NCBI GenBank assembly: GCA_001724025.1
Contig: MEDJ01000003.1
Coordinates: 117,002-181,001, forward strand
Source: Acidobacteria bacterium SCN 69-37
Lineage (GTDB): Bacteria; Acidobacteriota; Vicinamibacteria; Vicinamibacterales; SCN-69-37
DNA length: 64,000 nt
Direction of reading: 5' to 3'
The first letter of the stretch is position 1. Each line of letters begins with the position of its first letter. Made by a program: the position numbers and the translations under genes. Shown piece by piece: positions 56,669 to 63,486 of the stretch. Under the pieces are notes generated by a model. It ran no database searches. It saw only the letters and a list, made by a program, of their open reading frames with translations, and was not told the origin of the DNA.

Positions 56669-56965
56669 GTGCACCTCGCACGCGTGGTGGGCGACGTGGT
56701 GGCCACGATCAAGGACCCGGAGCTGCACGGACACCGGCTCCTGGTGCTCCAGCCCATCCTGCCCGATGCGTCACCCGTGGGACGCCGACTCGTTGCCGTG
56801 GACGCCACGGGCGCGGGTGTCGGGGAGTACGTGTTCTTCGTGCGCGGCAGGGAAGCCTCGTTCCCGTTCCTGCCCGCAGCGCCGCCTGTCGACGCGTGCG
56901 TCGTGGGCATCGTCGATGCGTGGCACGTGGATGAGGACGCACAGAGCGGGCCACCGCGTTCGTGA
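56669..56965 (+). CDS. EutN/CcmL-type pentameric shell protein, second
   Basis: 98 residues, GTG start. HLARVVGDVVATIKDPELHG, LLVLQPILPDASPVG, AVDATGAGVGEYVFFVRGRE, VDACVVGIVDAWHVDED. Distinct from its two neighbours in the central loop (FPFLPAAPP in place of a Gly/Ser loop). Confidence 0.93.
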   Translation: MHLARVVGDVVATIKDPELHGHRLLVLQPILPDASPVGRRLVAVDATGAGVGEYVFFVRGREASFPFLPAAPPVDACVVGIVDAWHVDEDAQSGPPRS

Positions 56966-56980
56966 GTGAGGGAATCGTTC

Positions 56981-57385
56981 ATGCAGATTGGCCGTGTCGT
57001 CGGGACCGTCGTGGCGACGCAGAAGCACGCGAAGCTCGAGGGGGCAAAGCTGCTGCTCGTGCAGCCGACCGACCCGGACGGCGCCGACAGGGGCGTGCCG
57101 CTGCTGACGATTGATTCGGTGGGCGCGGGTGTTGGCGAGCGCGTGCTGATCGTGGTCGAGGGACGCGCGGCCGGTGAGGCGCTGCGCCGCAAGGCCGCGC
57201 CTGTCGACGCGGCCATCATCGGGATCATCGACGCGGTCACCATGGCCGAGGCCGCAGGCGCGTCCCCCGGACCTGAAGGTCCGGGGCTCCGCTTCGCAGA
57301 AGGGAGCCCCGGGGCTTCAGCCCCGGGGACCGCGTCCGAGGCCGCAGGTGCGCCCGTTGCGGCGCGCGGGACGCACACGCGATGA
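56981..57385 (+). CDS. EutN/CcmL-type pentameric shell protein, third, with repeat-derived tail
   Basis: 134 residues. The first 90 are an ordinary EutN/CcmL domain (MQIGRVVGTVVATQKHAKLE; TIDSVGAGVGERVLIVVEGR; VDAAIIGIIDAVTMAE). The last 45 residues are Gly/Pro/Ala-rich and mostly encoded by two family A repeats (GPEGPGLR and SPGASAPG). The frame stays open through both and ends in ATGA shared with the next gene, so the tail is probably translated. GAGGGA precedes the ATG by 8 bases. Confidence 0.9.
   Translation: MQIGRVVGTVVATQKHAKLEGAKLLLVQPTDPDGADRGVPLLTIDSVGAGVGERVLIVVEGRAAGEALRRKAAPVDAAIIGIIDAVTMAEAAGASPGPEGPGLRFAEGSPGASAPGTASEAAGAPVAARGTHTR
57264..57329. repeat. Family A pair inside the third pentamer gene
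   Basis: CCCCCGGACCTGAAGGTCCG variant (57264-57291) followed, inverted, by GGAGCCCCGGGGCTTCAGCC type (57302-57329). Read in the one frame that avoids the TGA. The same ordered pair is found 200 bases later in the next gene. Confidence 0.88.
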
Positions 57386-57684
57386 ACGACGAGGAACTCC
57401 GGACGATCGTCCGCGACGCGGTCGCGCGTCACCTGGGACGGGCTGGGGCGCCGGTCCCGGTATTCCCCGGACCTGAAGGTCCGGGGCTCCGTTCAGCAGA
57501 AAGTCCGGGGCTCCATCTGTCAGAACGGAGCCCCGGGGCTTCAGCCCCGGGGAACACGCCCGCCTGGCGCCAGCACGCCAGTCATCAGCTCTATGTGTCG
57601 CTCGTCAATGTCGATGGCGCGTGCGTGATCGAGCCGTCGGTGGCGTGCGATCACTGCGGCTACTGCAGGAGCCATGGCCACTGA
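57382..57684 (+). CDS. Small Cys/His-rich BMC-associated protein with N-terminal encapsulation-like helix
   Basis: 100 residues. Three parts: an N-terminal amphipathic helix NDEELRTIVRDAVARHLG, much like the targeting peptides of BMC cargo enzymes such as PduP; a Gly/Pro-rich linker (residues about 28-60) encoded by family A repeats; and a C-terminal module VDGACVIEPSVACDHCGYCR followed by SHGH, with four Cys and two His suited to bind zinc or an Fe-S cluster. I do not recognise the family. It overlaps both neighbours (4 and 11 bases), so it belongs to the BMC operon. Confidence 0.78.
   Translation: MNDEELRTIVRDAVARHLGRAGAPVPVFPGPEGPGLRSAESPGLHLSERSPGASAPGNTPAWRQHASHQLYVSLVNVDGACVIEPSVACDHCGYCRSHGH
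57474..57553. repeat. Family A copies inside the small Cys/His gene
   Basis: 57474-57492 (CCCCGGACCTGAAGGTCCGG form), a partial AGTCCGGGGCTCC at 57502-57514, and a full inverted copy at 57526-57553. The order and reading frame are the same as in the third pentamer gene. Confidence 0.88.
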
Positions 57685-58621
57685 TCGTGCGACGGTCCTC
57701 GTGACGGGCCAGCTGCCGTCTTCGGCCCTCGCTCTGCTCGGCGACGTCGACGTGCGGACGGTGGACGGGACGACGAATCGTCAGGCGTTCCTCGAGGCCG
57801 CGCGCGGTGTCGACGCGATGATGACGTTCGTCACCGACACGGTCGATGCGGCGCTGCTGGACGCGGCGGGGCCCGCGCTGAAGATTGTGGCCAACGTGGC
57901 TGTCGGCTTCGACAACATCGACGTCTCGGCGACCAGGCCGCACGGGATCGTCGTGACGAACACACCCGACGTGCTCAACGGCGCGGTCGCCGAACTGACG
58001 TGGGGCCTGATCTTCGCGATCGCGCGCCGCATCGGCGAAAGCGACCGGCTCGTGCGCCGCGGCGACTGGCACGGCTGGGCGTTCGATTTCATGACCGGCA
58101 TGGAACTGGCCGGCAAGACGCTCGGCATCATCGGCAAGGGACGCATCGGGCGTGACGTGGCCAGGCGCGCCGCGGCGTTCGACATGCGCGTCGTGTTCGG
58201 CGGCCGCGAAGCCGGGGGCGAGGTCGACGGACACCCGGTGTTCGCGATCGATGACGTGCTGGCGATGGCCGACGTCGTGTCGCTGCACGTGCCGGGGCGT
58301 CCGGACACGCGACACCTGATCGATGCGCGCGCGCTCGACCTGATGAAGCCGACGGCGTACCTGATCAACACCGCGCGCGGGATCGTCGTCGACGAGGCCG
58401 CGCTCGTCGAGGCGCTGAGGACGCGGCGCATTGCCGGCGCCGGGCTCGATGTCTTCGAGCGCGAGCCTGTCGTTCATCCGGGTCTGATCGGGCTCGACAA
58501 CGTCGTCCTGTTGCCGCACATCGGCAGTGCCACGGTGGAAACCCGTACGGCCATGGCCGAACTGGCGGCGCGCAATGTCGCGGCCGTGCTCGCCGGCCGG
58601 CCGCCAGTGACGCCGGTGTGA
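57674..58621 (+). CDS. D-2-hydroxyacid dehydrogenase (NAD-dependent)
   Basis: 315 residues. Rossmann motif LGIIGKGRIGRDVARRA near residue 150; catalytic triad Arg in LINTARGIVVDEAAL, Glu in GLDVFEREPV, His in LLPHIGSATVETR. It resembles glyoxylate/hydroxypyruvate reductases and D-lactate dehydrogenases. Overlap with the small Cys/His gene places it in the BMC operon, where it might recycle NADH or act on a 2-keto or 2-hydroxy acid from lactaldehyde; no targeting helix is visible. Confidence 0.88.
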   Translation: MATDRATVLVTGQLPSSALALLGDVDVRTVDGTTNRQAFLEAARGVDAMMTFVTDTVDAALLDAAGPALKIVANVAVGFDNIDVSATRPHGIVVTNTPDVLNGAVAELTWGLIFAIARRIGESDRLVRRGDWHGWAFDFMTGMELAGKTLGIIGKGRIGRDVARRAAAFDMRVVFGGREAGGEVDGHPVFAIDDVLAMADVVSLHVPGRPDTRHLIDARALDLMKPTAYLINTARGIVVDEAALVEALRTRRIAGAGLDVFEREPVVHPGLIGLDNVVLLPHIGSATVETRTAMAELAARNVAAVLAGRPPVTPV

Positions 58622-59277
58622 GCGACCCGGCTCTCGTCCTGCGCCGCATTGCGCGCGCCATGCGCGGGATGAACGAACTGGCGGTCGAGAAGATCAGCAC
58701 GGCATCGCGCCGGGATCCGTTCCGCGTCCTGATCTCTACCCTGCTCTCGGCGCAGACGAAAGACGCCGTGACGCATGCCGCGTCGACGCGCCTGTTCGCC
58801 GTGGCCCGTACGCCCGAGGCCATCGTCGCGCTCACGCCGGCCCGGATCGAGAAGCTCATCTATCCCGTCAGCTTCTATCGCAACAAGGCCGTACACGTGC
58901 GCGCGTGCTGCCGCCGGCTGATCGACGCGTACGGCGGACAGGTGCCGGACACGATGGAGGCGCTGCTGACGCTTCCGGGCGTGGGACGCAAGACCGCGAA
59001 CCTCGTGCTGATCCTGTCGCACGCGAGCCGCAACAACATCTGCGTCGACACGCACGTGCACCGGATCGCGAACCGCCTGGGCTGGGTGGCGACGAGAACC
59101 CCCGAGGAGACGGAGTTCGCGCTGTACCGCGTTGTGCCGAAGCGCTACTGGGCCGACGTGAACCTGCGCCTCGTCACCTGGGGCCAGAACGTGTGCAAGC
59201 CCGTCTATCCGCGGTGCGCGGCCTGCGTGATCGCCGACGTTTGTCCTAAGATCGGGGTCACGAAACAAGGACGGTGA
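58618..59277 (+). CDS. nth: Endonuclease III
   Basis: 219 residues; DNA glycosylase/AP lyase for oxidised pyrimidines. Helix-hairpin-helix [18 protein letters not shown] with the catalytic Lys near residue 120, catalytic Asp in ICVDTHVHRIANRLG, and the [4Fe-4S] motif C-x6-C-x2-C-x5-C (CKPVYPRCAACVIADVC). GTG start overlaps the dehydrogenase by four bases. Confidence 0.95.
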   Translation: MSDPALVLRRIARAMRGMNELAVEKISTASRRDPFRVLISTLLSAQTKDAVTHAASTRLFAVARTPEAIVALTPARIEKLIYPVSFYRNKAVHVRACCRRLIDAYGGQVPDTMEALLTLPGVGRKTANLVLILSHASRNNICVDTHVHRIANRLGWVATRTPEETEFALYRVVPKRYWADVNLRLVTWGQNVCKPVYPRCAACVIADVCPKIGVTKQGR

Positions 59278-59279
59278 TC

Positions 59280-59813
59280 ATGCGCAAGCTCATCCTGCTG
59301 ATGACGACGTGCCTGCTGGCGGCGGCTGTGGTGGCCGGCGCGCAGCGATCGAGCGGACCTGCCGACGGCCCGAGGCTCGTCATCGAGACGGTCAAGGGCG
59401 TCATCACGATCAGGCTCTTCCAGGCCGACGCGCCGAAGACGGTGGAGCAGATCCTGTCGCTGGCGAAACGGAACTTCTACAGGGGCCAGCGGTTCCACCG
59501 GGTCGAGCGGACGCTCGTGCAGTTCGGCGATCCGGTCTCGCGCGACGTCTCGCGCCGCGACTGGTGGGGCCGATCGGGCAGCGGCAACATCATTGGCGTG
59601 GCCGAGTTCAGCAAGCGGTCGCACGTACGCGGGACGGTGTCGATGGCGCACAGCGGCAATCCCGCCAACGCCGACAGCCAGATGTTCATCCTCAAAACGG
59701 CCGTGCCGGCCTACAACGGCAAGCACGTCATCGTCGGCCAGGTCGCGAGCGGCATGGACGTCGTCGATCAGCTGGCGGTCGGCGACGTGCTCAAGCAGGT
59801 GCGGATCGAATAG
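59280..59813 (+). CDS. Exported cyclophilin-type peptidyl-prolyl isomerase
   Basis: 177 residues with a signal peptide (LILLMTTCLLAAAVVAGAQR). Cyclophilin core: VIETVKGVITIRLFQADAPK, FYRGQRFHRVERTLVQFGDP with the catalytic Arg, GTVSMAHSGNPANADSQMFI and NGKHVIVGQVASGMDVVD. ATG 59280 has AAGGA 8 bases upstream; the GTG at 59274 is too close to that site. Confidence 0.9.
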   Translation: MRKLILLMTTCLLAAAVVAGAQRSSGPADGPRLVIETVKGVITIRLFQADAPKTVEQILSLAKRNFYRGQRFHRVERTLVQFGDPVSRDVSRRDWWGRSGSGNIIGVAEFSKRSHVRGTVSMAHSGNPANADSQMFILKTAVPAYNGKHVIVGQVASGMDVVDQLAVGDVLKQVRIE

Positions 59814-59899
59814 AAGGCTACGAGGCTCCGAGGCCACGGGGCCGCAACGTTCTTCGGAGCCCCGGGCTTTCGGAGCCCTGGGGCTTCAGCCCCAGGGAG
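59814..59899. repeat. Family D block followed by family A copies
   Basis: AAGGCTACGAGGCTCCGAGG (59816 on) is family D. CGGAGCCCCGGGCTT (59855-59869) is a broken family A copy and 59871-59899 a full one. Between convergent genes. Confidence 0.75.
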
Positions 59900-59905
59900 C
59901 CACGC

Positions 59906-60865
59906 CTACAGCGGCAATCCCGCCGTTGACACGATGCCTGCCAGTTCGGGATAGCGATCGACCATCTCGCGCGGGTACTCGCCCGGTACGTCCTGGGCGA
60001 GCTGGTGCCGCAGGATCGCGGCGTTGGCCACCGCCTTCGACGAGAAATGGTTGTTGAGGTACATCGCGACTTTCCGGCCGTCGGCTTCGGCTTCGCGCGC
60101 GGCCTCGGCGAACGGCGCGAGCTCCGTCGCGGCGTAGAGATAGTCGTACCGATCCTCGGCCTGGGCGTGGCTCCACCACTGCGCGGCGTTGCGGCCGTGC
60201 AGGCGGATGTAGCAGATCGACGAGGCCGGCCTGGCGTGCGCGGGGAGCAGCGCGTCGACGAGCCGTGTCGTGGGGCCGTGCAGATCCTGCCGGATCGAGC
60301 CATGGAACTTCGGCTCATCGATCAGGACCCAGGCGGCGCGGTGATGATCCAGGACCGCGCGCGTTGCCGCCTCGTCGTCGCTCCAGGAACGGTGTCGGAG
60401 CTCGACGGCGAGGGGGTACTCGCGGAGCGCGTCGAGCAGCCACGCCAGGTAGTCGCGCGTGACGGTTTCGGCGCGGAAGCTCGGGGGGAACTGCAGCAGC
60501 AGGGCGAGCAGGCGGCCGGCGTTGGCCAGCGGTGCGATCCCGAGACGGAAGACGTCGAGATCGCCGCGCGTCACGTCCCACTCGGCCGTGCCGTGCTTCT
60601 CGACGTACATCGCCGGGTGCGTGAACTTCTGGTAGAGCTTGACGGCAAAGGTGAACGCGGGCGGCGTGCGCTGGAGCCACGCCGCCGCGTGTGCCGGATC
60701 GGGCTGGCGATAGAAGGTGGTGTTCACCTCGACGGAATCGAAGTGTGCCGCGTAGTACGTCAGCTCATCGAACCCGCGCGGCCGCCGGGCCGGGTAGAAC
60801 ACCCCGTTCCACGTCCCGCGTCCCCCGGGATAGTGCCAGCCCGACGTCCCCACGTGGATGGACAT
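59906..60865 (-). CDS. DUF72-family protein
   Basis: 319 residues, TIM-barrel-like. HVGTSGWHYPGGRGTWNGVF at the N-terminus, HFDSVEVNTTFYRQPDPA, FTFAVKLYQKFTHPA, LLLQFPPSFR, LAVELRHRSW, and YIRLHGRNAAQWWSH are DUF72 motifs. The function is not established. A -10-like TAGCCT stands 6 bases before the ATG. Confidence 0.88.
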   Translation of the reverse strand: MSIHVGTSGWHYPGGRGTWNGVFYPARRPRGFDELTYYAAHFDSVEVNTTFYRQPDPAHAAAWLQRTPPAFTFAVKLYQKFTHPAMYVEKHGTAEWDVTRGDLDVFRLGIAPLANAGRLLALLLQFPPSFRAETVTRDYLAWLLDALREYPLAVELRHRSWSDDEAATRAVLDHHRAAWVLIDEPKFHGSIRQDLHGPTTRLVDALLPAHARPASSICYIRLHGRNAAQWWSHAQAEDRYDYLYAATELAPFAEAAREAEADGRKVAMYLNNHFSSKAVANAAILRHQLAQDVPGEYPREMVDRYPELAGIVSTAGLPL

Positions 60866-60871
60866 GGGACA

Positions 60872-60877
60872 AGGCTA
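60872..60877 (-). promoter_or_regulatory. Candidate -10 box for a leaderless transcript
   Basis: Minus strand TAGCCT (with TG one base further upstream), spacer TGTCCC, ATG 60865. The box is also the edge of an AAGGCTAC family D-like sequence. Confidence 0.45.
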
Positions 60878-60922
60878 CAGCTTTCGGGCTGCGGGCGGCG
60901 GGGCGGCGCGGCTGCAGGAAGA

Positions 60923-61125
60923 AACGGCTACGAGGCCACGTGGGCTACGAGGTCACGGAGCCGGACGACAACCAACGTCGTGGCCCCGTGACCCGTCGCC
61001 CGCGTAGCCCAGTCGCCTTGCAGCCTGCAGCCCGCCGCCCAGTAGCGTCGCCGCCCGTCGTCGCCTGGTAGCCTCGTGGCCTTGTAGCCTTCCCGTCTAC
61101 TCCCCGCCTGCCGCCTCCCCGCCTC
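60923..61125. repeat. Family D inverted pair with a family C tail
   Basis: GGCTACGAGGCCACGTGGGC near 60925 is answered by GGTAGCCTCGTGGCCTTGTA near 61070, with CCGTGACCCGTCGCCCGCGT and other CGTAGCCC/GCAGCCTGCAGCCC blocks between. CCCCGCCTGCCGCCTCCCCG (61103 on) is family C. No gene is seen in 60866-61125. Confidence 0.65.
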
Positions 61126-62367
61126 TTAATACAGCGTCGAGATGAAGAAATTCTTCATCGCCTCGGCGTAGTACACGCCGTAGCGCTGGAACGTCGCCTT
61201 GGTCTGCTCGTCGGGTTTCCAGTCGAAGAACGCGTGGCCCGCGCCGCCCACCTGGATGTACTCCGCGCGCTGGCCGGCCTGCACGAGGGCGTCGAGGAAC
61301 TCCGTCACGTCCGCGTTGGTGATGAGCTTGTCGTTCGTCCCGCGCGTCAGGAACTGCGGCACGGCCCGCTCGCTGGCCTTCGGGATGTGGCTGAGCGGCG
61401 CGATGGCGTCCTTCCACGCCTGATCCTTCGCGTGCGCCTCAGAGTACGGGTTGAGCCGCGCGGCGCTGAACACGCCGTAGCTCGGGGCCGCGGCCTTGAT
61501 GGCGGCCGTCAGCTGATCGCGGACCTGCTCGACGGTCCGGCCCTGCGGGATGTAGCTCGGCGTGAACTCGAACACGCCGGGCGTCGTGCCGAAGCCGCGC
61601 GATCCGATCATGTTCGGCATCAGCGAGGCGGCCGCCGACAGGTGTCCGCCCGCGCTGTCGCCCGTGATCCCGATGCGCGTCGGATCGCCGCCGTACTGCG
61701 CCGCGTGCTCGACGATGTGTGCGATGCCGCCGAACACGTCCTCGATCAGGTTCGCCATCGTGTTGGGCGTGGCGTCCCCGTCTTCGGTCCCGGCCCACCG
61801 ATAGTCCAGGCTGGCGACGACGAACCGGCCGCCGCGGGTGAGCTCGCGCGCCAGGCCGCGCATGATGTCCTCGTCGTTGGCCGTCCAGCCGCCGCCGTGC
61901 ACGATCACGATCACCGGCAGGTTGCGCGCGCCCTTCGGCGAGTAGACGTCGTACTTCAGCGCCTTCACGCCCGGCTTGGCGAAGACGACGTCGTGCGTCA
62001 CGGTGAGGTGATCGACGACCGACTGCTCGACGAAGGACGCGCCGATGCGCTTGTCGCGATCGATCGTGACCTTCCAGTCCTGCGTCATGCCTTCCGTGTA
62101 CATCTGCCCGAAGCGTCCAGGCACGGAGTACCACGCCGAGTCGAGCGCATAGCCCGCGTCGGGCGTCGTCGTGACGGTGACCACGGTGCCGGCCGGGTAC
62201 TTGCCGTCGGCGGGCAGCGCGGGTGTGAGCGTGACGCGGCCGTGCGTGGGCGGCACGAGGGTCACGGTGAAGGGGCCCGAAGCCTGCGCCGGCGCGGTCT
62301 GGGCGGCGGCGGAGGCGCAGAGGACGAGCGACAGACCTGTGGCGGCGAGGAGTCGGATTGTATGCAT
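61126..62367 (-). CDS. Secreted alpha/beta-hydrolase esterase with N-terminal beta-repeat domain
   Basis: 413 residues, signal peptide (LLAATGLSLVLCASAAAQ). Residues 30-115 form an InlB-B-repeat-like domain (TPALPADGKYPAGTVVTVTT, PDAGYALDSAWYS). The catalytic part is of the BD-FAE/hormone-sensitive-lipase kind: oxyanion HGGGWTAND, nucleophile GITGDSAGGHLSAAASL, and His in QVGGAGHAFFDWKPDEQ. Possibly a carbohydrate esterase; substrate not known. Confidence 0.82.
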   Translation of the reverse strand: MHTIRLLAATGLSLVLCASAAAQTAPAQASGPFTVTLVPPTHGRVTLTPALPADGKYPAGTVVTVTTTPDAGYALDSAWYSVPGRFGQMYTEGMTQDWKVTIDRDKRIGASFVEQSVVDHLTVTHDVVFAKPGVKALKYDVYSPKGARNLPVIVIVHGGGWTANDEDIMRGLARELTRGGRFVVASLDYRWAGTEDGDATPNTMANLIEDVFGGIAHIVEHAAQYGGDPTRIGITGDSAGGHLSAAASLMPNMIGSRGFGTTPGVFEFTPSYIPQGRTVEQVRDQLTAAIKAAAPSYGVFSAARLNPYSEAHAKDQAWKDAIAPLSHIPKASERAVPQFLTRGTNDKLITNADVTEFLDALVQAGQRAEYIQVGGAGHAFFDWKPDEQTKATFQRYGVYYAEAMKNFFISTLY

Positions 62368-62376
62368 TCAGGTCGC

Positions 62377-62382
62377 ATCTTA
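62377..62382 (-). promoter_or_regulatory. Candidate -10 box of the esterase gene
   Basis: Minus strand TAAGAT, 9 bases before ATG 62367; the leader would be 2-3 bases. Confidence 0.4.
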
Positions 62383-62489
62383 CCGCGTTCCGGACCGCGG
62401 CGCGCCGGCCGATTCCCAGAGTCCGTCTCATCAACCCCGGCGTGGCACTGAGGGCGGCGAGGCGCCGGGATCGCCAGGCGCGACGGGTA

Positions 62490-63284
62490 CTACAGATCCT
62501 GCGCCAGCAGTGCCGCCACCTCGTCGGGCTTCTCGGCGTGAATCCAGTGGCTGCCGTCGAGGTGGTGCAGGACCACGCGTCCTGTCGCCGCTGCCTCCAC
62601 GCGCCGAACCGCGTCGTCGGACATCACCGCCGAATCGCTGGCCTTGATGAAGTGGAACGTGTGGCCGGGCGCGGGCGGCTCGATGACCGTCCAGAGATCC
62701 GTCGCATAGAAATCGCGCATCAGCCGTTCCATGACGTCGAAGTCGAGGCGCCAGGCGAACGTCTCGCCGCGCCGCTCGAGGTTCGTGGCCATCCACTGCG
62801 CGATGCCCGTGGCCCAGCCCCGGTTCGTGAGTGTCGTCACGAAGGCCTCGCGCGACGGGAAGGCGGTGGGCAGTTCGCGGACGATGTGCAGCAGGCTCCA
62901 GGCGCTCCCGGACGGATCGCGTGTGCCGGGCGTCGAGTCGACGATCCAGACGCGGAGTTCGCGGTCCCGCCAGCGATCGGCCAGGGCCAGTGCGACCTTG
63001 CCGCCGAACGAGTGGCCCAGCACCGCATCGATGGTCAGGCCCTCTGCCTCCACCCACGCGGCCACGTCGTCGGCCTGCCCGCGGACCGTGTCGCCGTGCG
63101 CGCCGGGGCCCGATTCGCCGTGGTGCGGCAGATCGAGGAGCACGCACGCATAGTCGGGACGCGCGGCCGCGAGCCGCCTGGCAATCGCCGCCCAGTTCCG
63201 GCCCCAGCCGTAGATGCCGTGGAGCATGAGCAGGTGCCGTGACGCGTGGGGCGAGCCGATGCGGAGCGAGCCGAGCGAGGCCAT
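62490..63284 (-). CDS. Alpha/beta-fold hydrolase (YbfF-like esterase)
   Basis: 264 residues. LLMLHGIYGWGRNWAAIARR (oxyanion HG), LLDLPHHGESGPGAHGDTV, nucleophile Ser in VLGHSFGGKVALALAD, and catalytic His in HLDGSHWIHAEKPDEV. Resembles the YbfF/abhydrolase group of small acyl esterases. The next minus-strand gene (esterase at 61126) starts 122 bases on and has its own promoter-like box. Confidence 0.87.
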   Translation of the reverse strand: MASLGSLRIGSPHASRHLLMLHGIYGWGRNWAAIARRLAAARPDYACVLLDLPHHGESGPGAHGDTVRGQADDVAAWVEAEGLTIDAVLGHSFGGKVALALADRWRDRELRVWIVDSTPGTRDPSGSAWSLLHIVRELPTAFPSREAFVTTLTNRGWATGIAQWMATNLERRGETFAWRLDFDVMERLMRDFYATDLWTVIEPPAPGHTFHFIKASDSAVMSDDAVRRVEAAATGRVVLHHLDGSHWIHAEKPDEVAALLAQDL

Positions 63285-63290
63285 CCGCGT

Positions 63291-63296
63291 ATGGTA
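63291..63296 (-). promoter_or_regulatory. Candidate -10 box for a leaderless transcript
   Basis: Minus strand TACCAT, spacer ACGCGG of 6 bases, ATG 63284; no Shine-Dalgarno sequence. Confidence 0.45.
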
Positions 63297-63393
63297 CCAA
63301 GCCGCGCGTGTCCAAAGAGTCCGTTAGAGTCCGTTAAAGTCCTGTCAATTTTCTGCCATCTGTAAATTTTCTGTACGTTCGGACTGAAGCTGC

Positions 63394-63422
63394 TTGACAC
63401 CGACATAGTTCGGGCGCATGCT
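63394..63422 (+). promoter_or_regulatory. Candidate promoter of the RHS-like gene
   Basis: TTGACA (63394-63399), 17 bases, CATGCT (63417-63422). The -35 is perfect, the -10 weak. A leader of about 55 bases follows, with GGAG 7 bases before ATG 63487. Just upstream (63312-63340) GAGTCCGTTA occurs twice, with a third partial copy, in an unusually AT-rich stretch. Confidence 0.45.
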
Positions 63423-63486
63423 TCGCGCACGGGTTAGATGAATCATCCCTGACGTCGCCGGTGGACGGTCAGGCGCGGAGAAACCG

